Origin: Phialophora verrucosa
Lineage: Eukaryota > Ascomycota > Eurotiomycetes > Chaetothyriales > Herpotrichiellaceae
Assembly (NCBI GenBank): GCA_002099365.1
Contig: MSED01000006.1
Coordinates: forward strand, 2,418,001 to 2,482,000
DNA: 64,000 nt
Direction: 5' to 3'
Under the pieces are notes generated by a model. It did no database searches, had not been told where the DNA came from, and was given only the letters and a program-made list of their open reading frames with translations. Of the stretch, positions 1-12,468 are shown one piece after another. Within the stretch, counting starts at the first letter, position 1; the number at the start of each line of letters is the position of its first letter. The position numbers and the translations under genes were made by a program.

Positions 1-599
1 ACCTCTATAGGGTTCTCTAATATAATATAAGATAAGATCTAGCCTAATCCTTAAATTACTTACCGGTAGAGACTATAATTAAAGTATAGATAAAACTTAC
101 TATAACCGCTTAGAGAAGAAACTAAAAGAAGATTAACCTAGAGGTACTAACTAAAGCCTTTAAGAAGAGAGATACCTCTCTAGCCCCCCCTTCTATTAAG
201 AAATAGATTAATATAGCGGTTAGCGACCTTATATAGATAGTTATAAGCGCTATTAAGGTAACTATCCTATAGGTAAAGGTATTATAATACAATAAGCTTT
301 ACTAAATACTAATATACTTATAAGCTATTATAGAATACTAAAAAATATATTTTAATTACCTCTATAATAATATAAAGGAGTCTATAGAGCTATAAAGAGT
401 TATAAGAAATAGAAAGGTTATAGTTATCTATAAGGTAAAGTAATAAGCGTTCCGCTAATAGATCGCGGAGATAGCGGAAACTCTAGAAGACCTCTAAAAG
501 ATTAATAAATAGTTAAAATAAGCGGGAATCGTAAGAAGCCTCCTATAACTCTTAGAAATTAATATTATTAATAGAGACGAAACACGAAATATAGCTACT

Positions 600-2100
600 A
601 AACTCTAAGAAAAATTCTAGGCCTTCTAAGAATAGTTCTTTCTAATAGAGATATAAGTAAATATAAGCGATATTAAGCTATTAACCTACCTAAATCCTCT
701 ACCTACCCTAGATAAGGTAGAGAAGAATAAAGTCTCTATTATAATTTAAAGCGTTATAAGTAAGAAGGCGCTAGGCCCTAACTAAATCTCTAACTTAATT
801 CTTAAGACTATAGCTTTATAGCTAGTCCCGAAATTTATAAATATCTTCTTAGCCTTATTATAACTCGAGTACTACCCTTAAGAGTAGAAATAAGCGGTTA
901 TATTAATCCTTAAAAAGTAAAATAAAGTAGATTATATATTTATTAGGGCGTACCGCCTAATTACTCTCTTAAACTTAATAGATAAGATACTTAAGATTAT
1001 AATAGCTTAAAGGCTATCAGAACTAGTAAAAACTTATTACCTTCTCCTAGACTTATAAATAGAAGCCTAAAAGAAGAGATTAACTACTTTAGTACTTTAG
1101 CTCCTTATAGAGTAGGTATATATAATCTAAAATCTCTTTAATAATTTATAAATAACTTTAATACTCTATATAAATATTATAAAAATATATAATAATATCT
1201 CCCGCCTAAGGCTTCTCTATAACCTATAGATATAAAGAGTTTCAACCTTTATTATTAACTAGATAAAGAGCTTTCTAGAGGAAAGGATAACTACTCTTAA
1301 GATAATAAAAGAAGAGTTACTATACTTTAATATAACTAAGGGAATCCCTTAAGAGTCGCTAGTATCGCTAATTATCTTTCTCTTCTTTATTATTAACCTC
1401 CTTAATAAGATCGATAATAAAGGGCTCCGTACCTCTTTAATTAAATTTATAAATAATATTTATATTCTAACCTATAGTAAATTAATAAAGCGGAACTATA
1501 TAAAACTTAAAAGAATTTACTAGAAATACTAATAATAAGTATATCGCTATAAAATAAAGTTCGCTCTAGAGAAATACAAACTTATCTACCTTATAAGAAA
1601 GCTTAAAAAGTTTAATATAGCGGTCTTAATAAGTATCAACAGGCTATAACTCCCCGCGAAAACATCTATCTATATCCTAGATATCTAGATAGATTTAAAA
1701 CTAAAGTAGGGAGTATACCTATAGTATATTAAGAGTCGGTTTAAGTCGTAACTTCTAGCGTTCGGTTATATTATATAATTAACCTAAGGAGCGAGTTTAC
1801 TATAGGCCTAGCTAATTTACTTAATAGTCCTCCGGCCTATACTTAATTATACACTAAATATTTAATAAAGCCTAAAGGGCTCTAGTTTTATATTAAAAAT
1901 AACCGAGAAGAGCCTAGAGGTTATATAAAATTAAGAGCTTTAATTCGTAACCGGAGTATATAGGGCGGTAGAAAGGCTAACCCTTAAAAAGAAGGCGATA
2001 ATACCTTTAATAGATCTATACGTAGAAAGGTAACTAACTACCTACTTTATTTAGATATATAATACCCCTATAAATTAGTTTATAAAAGAGAAGTATAAGA
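600..2100 (+). mobile_element. RIP-inactivated non-LTR retrotransposon (Tad1-like LINE), reverse transcriptase core
   Basis: One frame keeps the order of LINE reverse-transcriptase motifs despite many stops. A K-A-L-G-P-N block at about 765-782 matches the usual KAPGPDG. A YRLITLLN block near 960 matches YRPISLL. A GIP-stop-ES block at 1341 matches GIPQGS. At 1446-1478 FINNIYILTYS stands where F-x-D-D is expected, so both catalytic Asp codons have become Asn by G-to-A. A stretch at 1944 (VTGVYRAVERLTL) resembles the linker after the RT domain of Tad1-type elements. All these are in the same frame (positions divisible by 3). The element probably extends further both ways, to about 2.9 kb on the right, but those parts are too decayed to bound. 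Confidence 0.75.
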
Positions 2101-5100
2101 TAATACGGTTATAATACCCTATAATAAAATAGTAGGTTATAAGATAAAGGATAACCCCTATAGTAATAAAACTTCTCTAGTTAGAAAGGATACTCTTTAC
2201 CCCCTTCTATTCTAAAGCACTATAATAAGTATAACTTAGCCCGAAAGAACTATACTTAAGACCTTAGAGGGCTACTTAAAAGAAGCTAATCTAGTAACGA
2301 TAAGATAAAAACTAGACTAAATATATAAAGTTAATCCCGTCTAATAAAAGACTCTTAACGCTTTACTTAATAAGATATAACCTAAAGGAACTATATATAA
2401 CCTTCCTAAAGGCGCTAAGCTCCCTTATAATATAGATCTAGACTAAAAAGATTAGGTTAAATACCTTTCTTTATAAAAGGAGAGTCCTTAATATTCTCTC
2501 TATATATAGTTACAGCTAGCTATAATAAATAATAAAATATATTATCCGATACTATCTTAACTAGAAGGAAAAGAAAACACCCCTTTAAAGCCTTATATAG
2601 TAAGGAAACTACTAAAAACTCCTTAAAACTTCGAGAGAAGTAAAGGTAGTAGTAATATAACTATAGTAGACGGGACTCTTACCCTAATTTAGTCTAAAAA
2701 TACTTTCTTAGCTAAGCCCTTATTAAAATAAAGGCCCTTTAGTTATAAAAGTCTATAAGGAATTACAAGAGTATAGTAAAAGGGGTCCTTAAGGTAATAT
2801 TACTTTAATAGCGAACGATTATAAGAGGCTCTATATTTACCCGAGCCGCGAGATAGAAGATAGTTATAAGAAGTTACGGTTTAATTTACTAAAATAAAAA
2901 TATATATATTAAACTTACTTATAGATTAAGTTTCTAGCTTTAAGCTTACTTACTATAAAGTTATAAGTTATTATTATTAATCTTTTAATAGCTTAGTATC
3001 TACTCGCTATAAAGTTATAAGCTATTATAATTAGTCTTATTAACTTAGTATATTATTACTATTATTATTATTATAAAGTTATTACCCTAAAAATACTTAT
3101 AAAACACTAAAGAAATATATTAAAACTTATTATAACCCGTCTTAGTTAAGATTTCTTACTTTATAATTACTAATATAAGTATACTTATAGAGCGGCGCGA
3201 AGCTCTTTATAATAGCAGCGGAATAAGTCGTAACTAGTTATTTAGTAAGGGCTTTAGTTATCTTCTTATTATTTAAAGAGTTAAAAGTAATTATAATAGT
3301 TTTATAAATAGACTAAAGCTCCTCCTTAATAGTAATTAAGCGGGTATAGATAAATACTTCCTTAATTATTACTAAAAAAGTTAGTAAATTATAAATAATT
3401 ATAAAATATTATACTTATATATAATAGTATACTTATATATAATAGTATACTTATAATTGACGTCTTTTAACTAATATATATAATACTTATAAGCTAAAGA
3501 AGATTAGTATAGTTATAATAAATTATAAAGAGAAGTAAACTTACCTTTATACTTTAATATATTGAGGAAAATATAAGTCTTAAATTTATTATATTAAACA
3601 CTATACTTAAAGTATACTACTATATAATTAGTTATAAATAGTTTTAAAAGGTAAATAATACTTACGCTCTAGATTCTTATCGCCCTTAATTTAAATTAAG
3701 TAGGCTTTATCCTTAGATGTATATAGCTCTAAAAATTAAAGGGTTAGTATAGTTATAAGTAGTTATAAGAGATTTTACTTTTATTAATAGTATTCTAGAA
3801 AACTTATTTATTAATAAGATTATACTAGTTAAGGATAGTTTACTTATTATTAAATCCCTTTATAATAGTTAATAACTATAGTAATTATAAGGAACTACTA
3901 TAGGGACGTATATAAAGGATAATATAAATATAGCTATTAAAGCGCTTATATATCTCTTTATAAAATATAATTATAATAAATTATAAAAAGAAATAAGAAA
4001 AAGAGAAAATATAATATAAAAGAAGAAAAAATTAATTAAAAGAAGAGAGAGAGGTATATATATATACCTTTAGATATATATATAAGAAGCTATAACCGCT
4101 TATAATTATAACTTAAGATTATAGAAAAAAGTTTAGAACTTTTTTCTTATCTCGCTCTTACTTCGCTTTTATCTTATCTCCGCCTTACCTTTACTAAAGA
4201 GATAAATTAAAACCGTCTATAACCTCTTAGACCTATATAATAAAAACTTATAAAAAAAGCCCTAAGTTTCTCCCTTTACCTTACCCTTACCTTACTCTTA
4301 CCTTACCTAAGCCTTACCGCTACTAGAAGAATAGGTTAGAACCGCTTATAACCGCTTAAGGAAGATAAAGAAGAAGTAATAGTATAGAGCCGTCTACCCC
4401 TCTTATTAGATTATATTAACTTCCCCCTTAAGGAAGGGAACGAATTATAACCCCTTATAACCCGCGAAAAGGAAGATTAGTATAGAAAGCCCGCCGGATA
4501 CACCTAATCCCGCCTAAAAAGAAAGACAGCCGATAACCGCTCGTAACCCCCCGAAAGCTAAGATAAAGAAAAGAATAGCTCTAGCTGTAATAAATCGTAA
4601 CTAAAGGAGGAGAGATTAGTAGAGAAGGAAATAATCTTAAGTTACCTATAAAGGCTCTTAAAAAATAGTATAAAGGAAAACTAATAGTTATAAGAGATAG
4701 TAGGTTTTATTCTTCTAGAGGGTTTTCTTTACTTAAGCTAGTTATATAGAATCCTTAATATAAGCTTTAAGTAGCTTCTAGAAGTAAAGAATTAAAAAAA
4801 AAAAAAATCTTAATTATCTTATATAATTTATTATAGTCGCGAACGAAATTTAACTTATTATATAGTCGCTTATAAGATAATAACGCTATACTTATAACTT
4901 TTATATATTATATAGGTATTTTCTTTATAACTTTATTTTCTATTAATTAAATTTTATTTTATAATCTCTTTAGCTTTAATTCGCTTTCTAATTACACGCG
5001 CCTTATAAGAAGTATAGCTAAATTAACGTCTTTAGTTACTATACTACTCTCGCGCTTAAATAGTATATATCTTATATTCTTCTTATCGGCTTTTTAGTTT

Positions 5101-5832
5101 TTATCTTTATTATTATCTTCCGCTAGCGTAAGTATAGGGTCTTCTTAAAGAGAGCCCGCGGCCGAACCCGCTTCTATAGGTATCGCTTATACTATAGGGG
5201 GTAGTCTTCTAGGCGCTATCGCTATATATACGACTATTATTCGCTCCGACCGATCTAAGGGTAATACTTTAAGAATATTAAAGATAGCTTAATAAGATAG
5301 GTAAAGTATAGTAATAATAATAGTATTTAAGGCTTAAGTTACTCTTAATATTTAGTTAATGTAAGACTTAAAGTATAAGAAAAGGATACTTCTCTTATAT
5401 AAGTATCCCCTTATCTATATAAGACCCTTAGCGCCGGAATATTCCTTAATATCTTAAGATATTTCTAATAAAAGATATTAAGATAGAACTATATAGAAGG
5501 TTCTATAGACTGCTAGACCTAGATTATATTATAGTTATATAATCTCTCGTGTATATAGGTTATAAAGGGGGTAAAACCCGGCTTAGCTCGGCTTATATTA
5601 AGGCTTACTAGTAGAAATACCTTATAGATCGAGATATTAATAATTAAGATAATAAACCGATAAGGTTATACGAACTTTAAAGAATAGACTTAAATAAAGA
5701 TTAATACTATTAACGACTAAATTACCGTTAAGCTTAAATTTAACCTACTAAAGAAGTTAAAGTATAAAAGTAAGTAGGAGGCTACTTAGTTCGCGATAAT
5801 ACTAGGGCTTAAGTTAAAAGGGAAAAGCGGGG

Positions 5833-6590
5833 TGTTAGGAACGGGTTCGCTAACAGTTAATAATAAATATATTACCTATCTATAGGCGTATAGCGACTCG
5901 ATTCGAAAGCTAGAGAGAATCGAAGAGGAGATATATACGGCCCGCGCGCTATATATAGATAACCCCTAAGGTCTTAGCGTGCCCCTATTTATAACACGGG
6001 GGAGGTTAAGCCTATAGCCTTTTTATAAAGTTATTAATTTATTAAAGAGACTTAAAATATATATATATATTAATAAGAGAGCGAAGAGGTAAATATAATA
6101 ATCTATATAACTCTATTAAGGATATAGTAGCTTAATAGAATAAGTAAAGTTAATAGTTTATTTAATTAATATATAGCTATTTCTTAATATAAAGTTATAA
6201 TAAGACTTAAAATATAAAGGATATATACTTCTCTTATATAAGTTATAGAAGAAGATATCTCTTCTAGCTTAATATTCTTTATATAGGCTTAGCGCCTTTA
6301 ATATCTTATAGCGTTTATAATAATATCCCTCTCTCTAAGGCTTTTTATTCTTAAGAGAGCTTAAAGTAGCTATAGTATATAAGTTATAGATATATTATAA
6401 ATAAAGTATTTCTATATATATATATAGTAATAATATATAATTATTATTTTAATATATAGTTATAATATTATTACTATTACTATTATTATTACTAAAGTAA
6501 TTAGTATTAAGATTCTACGTCTCTTATATATAAAAAGACTATCTCCTCTTTAACTCTTTCCTTTCTTTTTCTCTTTTCTTTATGTAACCG
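5833..6590 (+). repeat. possible degraded LTR
   Basis: A purine-rich run ends directly before TGTTAGGAACGGGTTCGCTAACA at about 5833, resembling a polypurine tract followed by the start of a Copia-type LTR with its short inverted repeat. A second hint is a pair of similar segments, about 5250-5420 and 6110-6250, sharing AAGACTTAAA and ATACTTCTCTTATATAAG. I could not find a matching element end or an internal coding region, so this is tentative. Confidence 0.3.
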
Positions 6591-7206
6591 TATACGCGGT
6601 ATCTTCGGATTATATGTTCGTTGTTGAAATGGCCACAAGAATAATTGCTACAGTATCCTAGTCTACTAGAACTCGTCGACATACTAGAAGGCTTAACTTC
6701 AGATTAAGTAATAGTCTGATAACGTACCTTAGGACTTAAACGTAGTAGGCTTTTTGGTTAACCCGAGTACCCTATTTCTCGGCCGATAGTTCCGCGTAGT
6801 GATGCTTGGTTTGTGGTAGAACAACGAGGGCGGATTTAAGGATTGCACAGGGAGAAATGTTAGACGAGTCCCAGCCATGTCTTGCGCTTTATACGGCGTA
6901 GGAAGTAGGAACCTGTATACAACCATTTGAACCTATAGCCGTTTCAAAGACCTGGGTCATTTATGACAGCTTAGGCATGCAGAAGCCCTTTTTGTAGTTT
7001 CAGAATGTACTGGATATGACTGATTGGCGGATATAGATTTTGACTGTCATATCATGACAGGGGGGCATGGCCTTTCAGCCCAGCCATGACTCACGCCGTG
7101 GTATCGGGAAATTGCTACCTTAGCCTGCTAATCTCTGGACTGGCTACCAATGAAAAGGGAATGTCGCAGCACAACCTCCCTGAGACCCCAAACCTGCTCC
7201 CAACCT
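6591..7206. other. intergenic, normal composition
   Basis: Balanced base composition begins here. It contains the 3' flank of the permease gene. I see no convincing gene; the short reading frame at 6729-6926 has no features. Confidence 0.5.
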
Positions 7207-8942
7207 TTACAGAACGTAACGGAATTGCGGATTCTGCGACCAGGCATTAGCACAGATGCGAAAAGAGGAAAGAAGAGGTCGCGTTGAGCTCCAAAAGACC
7301 ACAACTGGAGGATATAAGAGGGGCGAGCTTACCTTCCTGTCGGTGAGGTCATCTTCGTACGCATGGTCGAATGCCTCCATGATGCCGGCCCGATCCCTCT
7401 TTCGGTTTTCGATCATGGCCACCACGCGGTAGACGAGAATGAGGACTCCTGCGACCAGTGCCGTGATGAAGGCGGCGATGAACCCGGGCGTGTAGTCCGG
7501 GGCATCCTCCTCCTTGAAGAGCAAGGGGCCCACGAAATTTCCGAGGCAGTACCCCACGTAGATGCCGGACGACGTGACGGACCGCTTGGTGTAGCCCGAC
7601 GTGTTGGCCAGTTGCAGTCCCATCAGGACGGCGTAGCCACCGCCAAAGGAATTCATGATGTAGACCCCGACGAGAAGACCGCCTTTGTCGTGGCGGGGAA
7701 GCAGCCACAGCAGGAGAGTGGCGACGCACACCCCCATCTGGGAGAGAAAGATGATGTAGCAGCGCGCGTTCCTCAGCTTGTAGGCTAGGAAGGGCGACAG
7801 CAGCTCGAGCGAGCCGCCGTAGAACCCACCGGGCATCGAGAGGAGGAGGGAGTTGAGCTGCGAGAAGCCGAAGGACTTGATGATGATGGGGACAAAGGAC
7901 GAGACGGGCCCGTTGACGATCGTGAGTAAGAACGTGGTCGCAAAGGTGAGGAAGAACTTGATGTCCGTGAGGGCCTCGAAGACTTGCTCCTTCTTGAAAT
8001 GGGTGTTTCGCACCCCGGCGTTGTTCTCCCGCATGCGTGCCACCGCGATGTACCGTTCGCGGTCGGTGAAGCCCTTGGCGTTGATCGGGTCGGACGGGAG
8101 CACCCAAAGGACGACAAAACTCCACAGGAACGTGATGGTCCCGGCCAGCAGGTACATGTACTGCCAGGGATGGAGGGACCCTCCGGTGATGTGCCCGATG
8201 CCGTAGTTTATGAGGGGCGAGAAGGAGGAGATGTAGCCGCTACAGGCGTACCAGGCCCCCATGCGGAAGGCTTGCTCTCCCTTCGTATACCAGCCGCCCA
8301 CCACCATCATGAACATTGGGGGGATGCCGGCTTCGAGGACGCCGAGGAAAAATCGTTGGGCATAGAGACCGCGATAGGTCGTGCAGGCCGCCGTGCTCAT
8401 GAGGCACGCGGCCCAGATGATGAGGATGCCAAATGCGACGCGCTGGATGGGCCAGCGTTGGGCCATCAGAATGGCCGGGTAGGCACCACAGATGAAGCCC
8501 AGGTAGAAGATGGATGCCGCCATGGAGTACCGGTTTCCCACCTTCAGCTCCAGGTCGTCCGTCAACCCAAACAGCGCCTGGTTACGGCATGTCAGTGTGA
8601 TTTGTTCTCCCATCACGGGCAAGGTCGAGGTCCCTGATCGACCTCTCTAGGTAGGCTACCTACCGCTTGACCGATCATCGCCTTGTCGTAATACTGCAAG
8701 GCGAAACTGACACACAGGATGGAGAGGATTCTCCGGTCCAGTTTGCGCCGGAGTTTCTTTTCCTCCTGTGGGGTCCAGCTATGGTCACCGGTATAACCGG
8801 CGAGCACTCGGAGTGCCTCATCGTTGTGGACGGTGTCGATACTCTCCAGTTTCAGGTCCATCTCGCCGACCTCAGAGTGAGCGTGGCTCCCATGCTCGAC
8901 TTCCACCGCGTCAGACTTTTCGTGGGCGACTGGTTGAGACAT
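7207..8942 (-). CDS. MFS permease, allantoate permease (Dal5/ACS) family
   Basis: A plasma-membrane proton-coupled importer of organic anions is predicted. The model has three exons, complement(7207..7233, 7333..8577, 8664..8942), giving 516 aa. Introns of 86 and 99 bp have GTAGGT and GTAAGC donors and keep phase 0. Exon 1 starts at MSQPVAHEKSD and ends in YDKAMIGQA; exon 2 opens with ALFGLTDDLELKVGNRYSM, the typical Dal5-family TM1-TM2 region. Exon 3 supplies only NPQFRYVL, the conserved tail of the family (DDLTD..NP.FRYV). About 12 hydrophobic segments are visible. Dal5-family members carry allantoate, nicotinate, pantothenate, phthalate-like or other carboxylates, so the substrate is open. 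It lies next to and divergent from the HpcH/HpaI aldolase, consistent with import of that pathway's substrate. Confidence 0.88.
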
Positions 8943-9779
8943 GTCTAGCGCGTCCCGAGCAAAGATTGTGCCTTGAGCCTTGAATGATAAACCACAGCGG
9001 ACCTGCAGCTTAATGTGGACCGGGGGAAGGGGGATGCAACTCAGATATGGGGGATGCTTGGCCACGTTTTACGGGGCCAACGGTTTTATCTCGGACCGGC
9101 CACTTTCCCCCTTTTCCTCCTTCTCTGCCCTCATCGTTTGAGGGACTCTGATATTCCCCAACGGTCTGGACTTTCGTCAGCAAAGAGTACTCCGTATCGC
9201 TCTACTCAGCAGCCGTGTCCTGGGGGAGCTGATTAGGTTTGATAGCGCTAGCTGGCCGATTGCTTCCCCTCCAGCGGCCGCCTTGCCCAGAGAGGCAATC
9301 AAGCTCGGTAATGCCAGCCGCCAGCCCCGTATCCAGATCCCCCACGATCCCCGTGCTTTTGTCCCCCCCGGTTTTTTGGACCCCGTCACCGGACCCCGGT
9401 CATTGGGCGGGATAACGTGGTCGTGCCGCTTTTCCCGAGCCTTGGGTATGGGGTCCCCACTGATCCCTGGTACGCCGTGTCTCCTCCTTGTTCCCCATGG
9501 CTGGTGGGCCCGAGGTTGATTGCCTCTTTTGCGCTGATGCGAAAGTCAAAGCGTTCCACACGAGACACCAACTCAGGTACGGGGTAGATGGAGGCCTTGA
9601 TGTGCGTCTCTTCGATTTGCCCCGACAATGCCTTCCTTCTCCACGATACCTGTTCCCTGGTTCTCGGATCCCCCGAATCATAATGGCCCTGGGAAATCCC
9701 TTTGAGGTGGGCCATCGGCCTGCAGGCAGTCTCTTTGATTCTGTCGCCGTCCGAGCAATCAAACTCCAAGCGGCGGATC
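8943..9779. promoter_or_regulatory. shared upstream region of permease and aldolase
   Basis: An 837-bp space separates the two divergent start codons. It must hold both promoters. The overlapping reading frames here have no recognisable protein content. Confidence 0.45.
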
Positions 9780-10571
9780 ATGGCTCCTCCTGACATGTCG
9801 TTGTTGCGCCGAGGGTATCCCCTTGTCGGGAGTTTCATCTTCTTCAACAGCACCTTCTCAGCTCAGATCATGGCGAGCGCGGGCTTCGAATGTCTCGTCA
9901 TTGACATGGAGCATTCGCCCATCTCGGCGTTCGAAGCCACCCATTTGGTCCACGCCATTGGAGCCGCGTCGTCGGGAAACTGTGCCGCTCTCGTTCGGGC
10001 ACCGGCCCATGGAGTCGAATGGATCAAATGGGCACTGGACAGCGGTGCGGCGGGGGTCATCGTTCCCATGGTGAACAACAAGGAAGAAGCGTCCCAGATT
10101 GTCCTGCGCGCTCGTTACCCACCCATCGGCGCCCGCAGTTTCGGTCCAGCCCACGTCCCCTTCGCCTACCCGGACTCGGAAAAGACAGGCGCCGCATACT
10201 TGGCGACGGCCTTGAAGAAGATCGCACTGCTGCTCATGATCGAGTCGGCGCAAGGGGTGGATAACGTCGAGGAAATCTTGGGTGTCGAGGGGGTCAGCGG
10301 TGGGTTTGTGGGCCCAGTGGACTTGCGGTTGTCCCTCGGCCTGGCAGGATTTGATGGCGACGAGCCTGCATTCGTCAACGCTCTGAGCAAAATCGTTGCG
10401 GCCGGCCATGCGCACAACAAACCAGTTGGCATCTTCGCCGGGTCGGAACATGCAGCTCAGAGAGCGATTGGCTTGGGATTTTCCTTCATCATCTACCAGT
10501 GCGATTATTCCCTGTTGGGTGATGCTGCAAGAGCCACCTTTGAGAGCGGGCGTAGACTGGTCAAGTTGTGA
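9780..10571 (+). CDS. HpcH/HpaI-family aldolase
   Basis: This is a class II, metal-dependent aldolase that in bacteria cleaves 4-hydroxy-2-oxo-heptanedioate to pyruvate and succinic semialdehyde; relatives act on 2-keto-3-deoxy sugar acids. The single exon encodes 263 aa from MAPPDMSLLRRG, the usual family length of about 250-270. Residues matching the HpcH active site are present: His45 in IDMEHSP, Arg73 in LVRAP, and metal ligands Glu155 in LMIESAQG and Asp181 in VGPVDLR. The upstream in-frame extension lacks family similarity, so I chose the ATG at 9780. It is intron-free while its neighbours have introns, which may hint at bacterial ancestry, but base composition is not unusual. Likely a cytosolic step releasing pyruvate in the cluster. 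Confidence 0.9.
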   Translation: MAPPDMSLLRRGYPLVGSFIFFNSTFSAQIMASAGFECLVIDMEHSPISAFEATHLVHAIGAASSGNCAALVRAPAHGVEWIKWALDSGAAGVIVPMVNNKEEASQIVLRARYPPIGARSFGPAHVPFAYPDSEKTGAAYLATALKKIALLLMIESAQGVDNVEEILGVEGVSGGFVGPVDLRLSLGLAGFDGDEPAFVNALSKIVAAGHAHNKPVGIFAGSEHAAQRAIGLGFSFIIYQCDYSLLGDAARATFESGRRLVKL

Positions 10572-10700
10572 GAGCGGGACGGAAAAGTACTCTCCCATCA
10601 AAATTTTACGTGGTTTATCAAAATCCCCATAGACACTCAGATACCTTGGATTCCTTATTACAAAACAAATGACCGGGATCCACAAACGTGCAGTGACGTC

Positions 10701-11913
10701 TTATATTGACGGCGCGAGGGCAGCCTTCTGTGCTTCCACCGTCGGCCCCGTGTCCAGCGCCGAACCCTTCCCCTGCCTAACGATCAAGTTGTTGATCCCC
10801 TGCCTGAACGGTGCTTTGGGGTCATTCTCTCCATGTCCGTAGGGGCCCATATCGAACACCGAAGTACGCCTCATATCGCGGACGTATTTCGTCAGGTATG
10901 GGGCACCGGCGGCGGCCTTGTGTAGGACCGCAGTGTTATCCCACATGACGAGGTCGCCATCGTTCTCCCATTCGACCTTGGTCACATATTTGTCCTGCGT
11001 GGCATGTTCAAATAGAGCATCCATGATGGGCTGACTCTCCTCCTGCGTCATGCCGTCGAAGTGATGGCAGTAAGTGGTGAGATAGAGCGTCTTCCGATTC
11101 GACTGAGGATGGGGCACGGCGATCTTGTGCCGCGAGAACCCATAGTCCATGGGGTCGATGCCGGCGTAGAACTCGGGGTCGCCAAGTTTGCGGTTGTGGA
11201 TCAAGGAGTTGTTCGCAACCAGGCCCTCGATCTTCTCCTTCCATTCGGGAGACAGATCTTCATACGCCGTCCGGGCGTCGAGAAACTTGTGGCCCATCAG
11301 CAAGGATTGCGGCACGAAGAGTTAAAGTGTCTCGATCGGCGGTGACTTACAGAAGTCTCACCCCCAGTCCCTTTGGGAGGAATCTTGTGGCCCCGTAGGA
11401 TGGAAGTACCTGTTCGTCGCGAGTTGAAAGCCAAATCAGCATGCCAGAGCATGTTCCCCTTGAGACCAGGAGTCAGTACTGGATGACCCGGTTGTCCTGT
11501 GAGGGTGTACCTTGTTCAGGGCAAGGCGAGCAGGATCGGCCTCGGTGAGGACCTCGCCATTCTCTCCAAGGTTGCTGACATCGAAGAGTTCCACCGGTAG
11601 TCTCAATTTGCGGCCAAGCTTAATATGTGGCGACATGTCATCCAATTCACCCAGGCGCCGGGAGAAGGCAATGTGTCGTTCATCATCAAGTCCCGTGGCA
11701 CGGAAGACGAGAACGCCGTACTGCACAGTCGTTGAGCATAGAACACACGGTTCGGCCGATCTGCATGGGCCCCGGAGCTCTCACCTTGTACAATGCCTCC
11801 TGGATTTGGTCCACGGTGTATTGGTCAATGGGCTGTTCCCAGTCTACGCCCTCCACTTCAGCCACGAAAGTGGGATGCTGAGGTTTGATGACAAGACGGG
11901 TCGAAGTAGGCAT
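10701..11913 (-). CDS. TauD/TfdA-type Fe(II)/2-oxoglutarate dioxygenase
   Basis: This is a non-haem iron oxygenase of the taurine / 2,4-D dioxygenase family. The four-exon model is complement(10701..11285, 11351..11458, 11511..11720, 11785..11913), 343 aa, with introns of 65, 52 and 64 bp, all phase 0. The start MPTSTRLVIKP is preferred to a longer in-frame extension. The iron triad is visible: His119 and Asp121 in LWHADLAFN and His271 in NTAVLHKAA. The family block TGGETSFLDARTAYEDL is split by an intron, and the Arg-rich VRDMRRTSVFD near residue 288 should bind 2-oxoglutarate. Fungal relatives include sulfonate and alkyl-ether dioxygenases, so the product is unknown. Its 5' end faces the dehydrogenase 3' end. 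Confidence 0.88.
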
Positions 11914-12468
11914 ATTGATTACAGCTTGAAGTGGTGCAAAGGAGTCGCTAGGACGTGATGGCAAGACCACCTGAGTCAGAGGTCGAATTAAGGGCGATTC
12001 AACTTATACGGTTACTACCACACGGAAGTGGTCTTGACGAACTGCCGGAAAACGCAGTTATGACTTCTTTCAAGGTTCAAGAGACCTTTGTCGACATAGC
12101 AACCCACGTTGAAACTTGACCGAGGTATACTGCCCAATGCTGTAAGGTTGGGGAAAGGGGATCGAAGGGAGGTAGGGTCGGGAAGGAGTAAATGGGGAAA
12201 GGGCCAATCCTCAGAGGCCGATGGAAGGGGGTGTCTCCCCCAACAGGAGACGCTCCCTAGGCTGAGGCGGCCTTGGGGAACGTCGAAGTTTTCATCTGCT
12301 CCTAGCCAATGCTCCTTCCGATGCTCGAATCTTGGTCGAAGGATCTCTCGTGGGGAAGGGCTCCACAAAGCTGCGCGATCTCACAGCCTTGTCCAGATCA
12401 GATCACTTCGATCGGGCTCCTAAATATTCTAAGCGGACCGACTCCCTTCAGCGTCCGACAACCCCAGT
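11914..12468. other. intergenic between dioxygenase and dehydrogenase
   Basis: This 555-bp stretch holds the promoter of the dioxygenase gene and the 3' flank of the dehydrogenase. No gene is supported. Confidence 0.5.

Larger units (their letters stand above)
1..6590. repeat. RIP-degraded AT-rich transposon block
   Basis: No open reading frame of useful size exists here. The dinucleotides CA and TG are nearly absent while CG, CC and GG remain, which is the footprint of C-to-T change in CpA on both strands. As ATG contains TG, start codons are erased too. One LINE is recognisable inside (listed separately). From about 4.0 to 6.6 kb I see only degenerate sequence, short A/T runs and possible LTR pieces. 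Composition returns to normal at about 6590. Confidence 0.9.

Noticed and set aside
7349..8637. Long frames on both strands over the permease gene (for example 7349-8125 and 7984-8637)
   Set aside because: They overlap the permease exons and have biased, motif-free composition typical of GC-rich codon shadows.
9386..9853. Minus-strand frame of 155 codons upstream of the aldolase
   Set aside because: No domain, no neighbours to splice with, and it lies in the shared promoter region.
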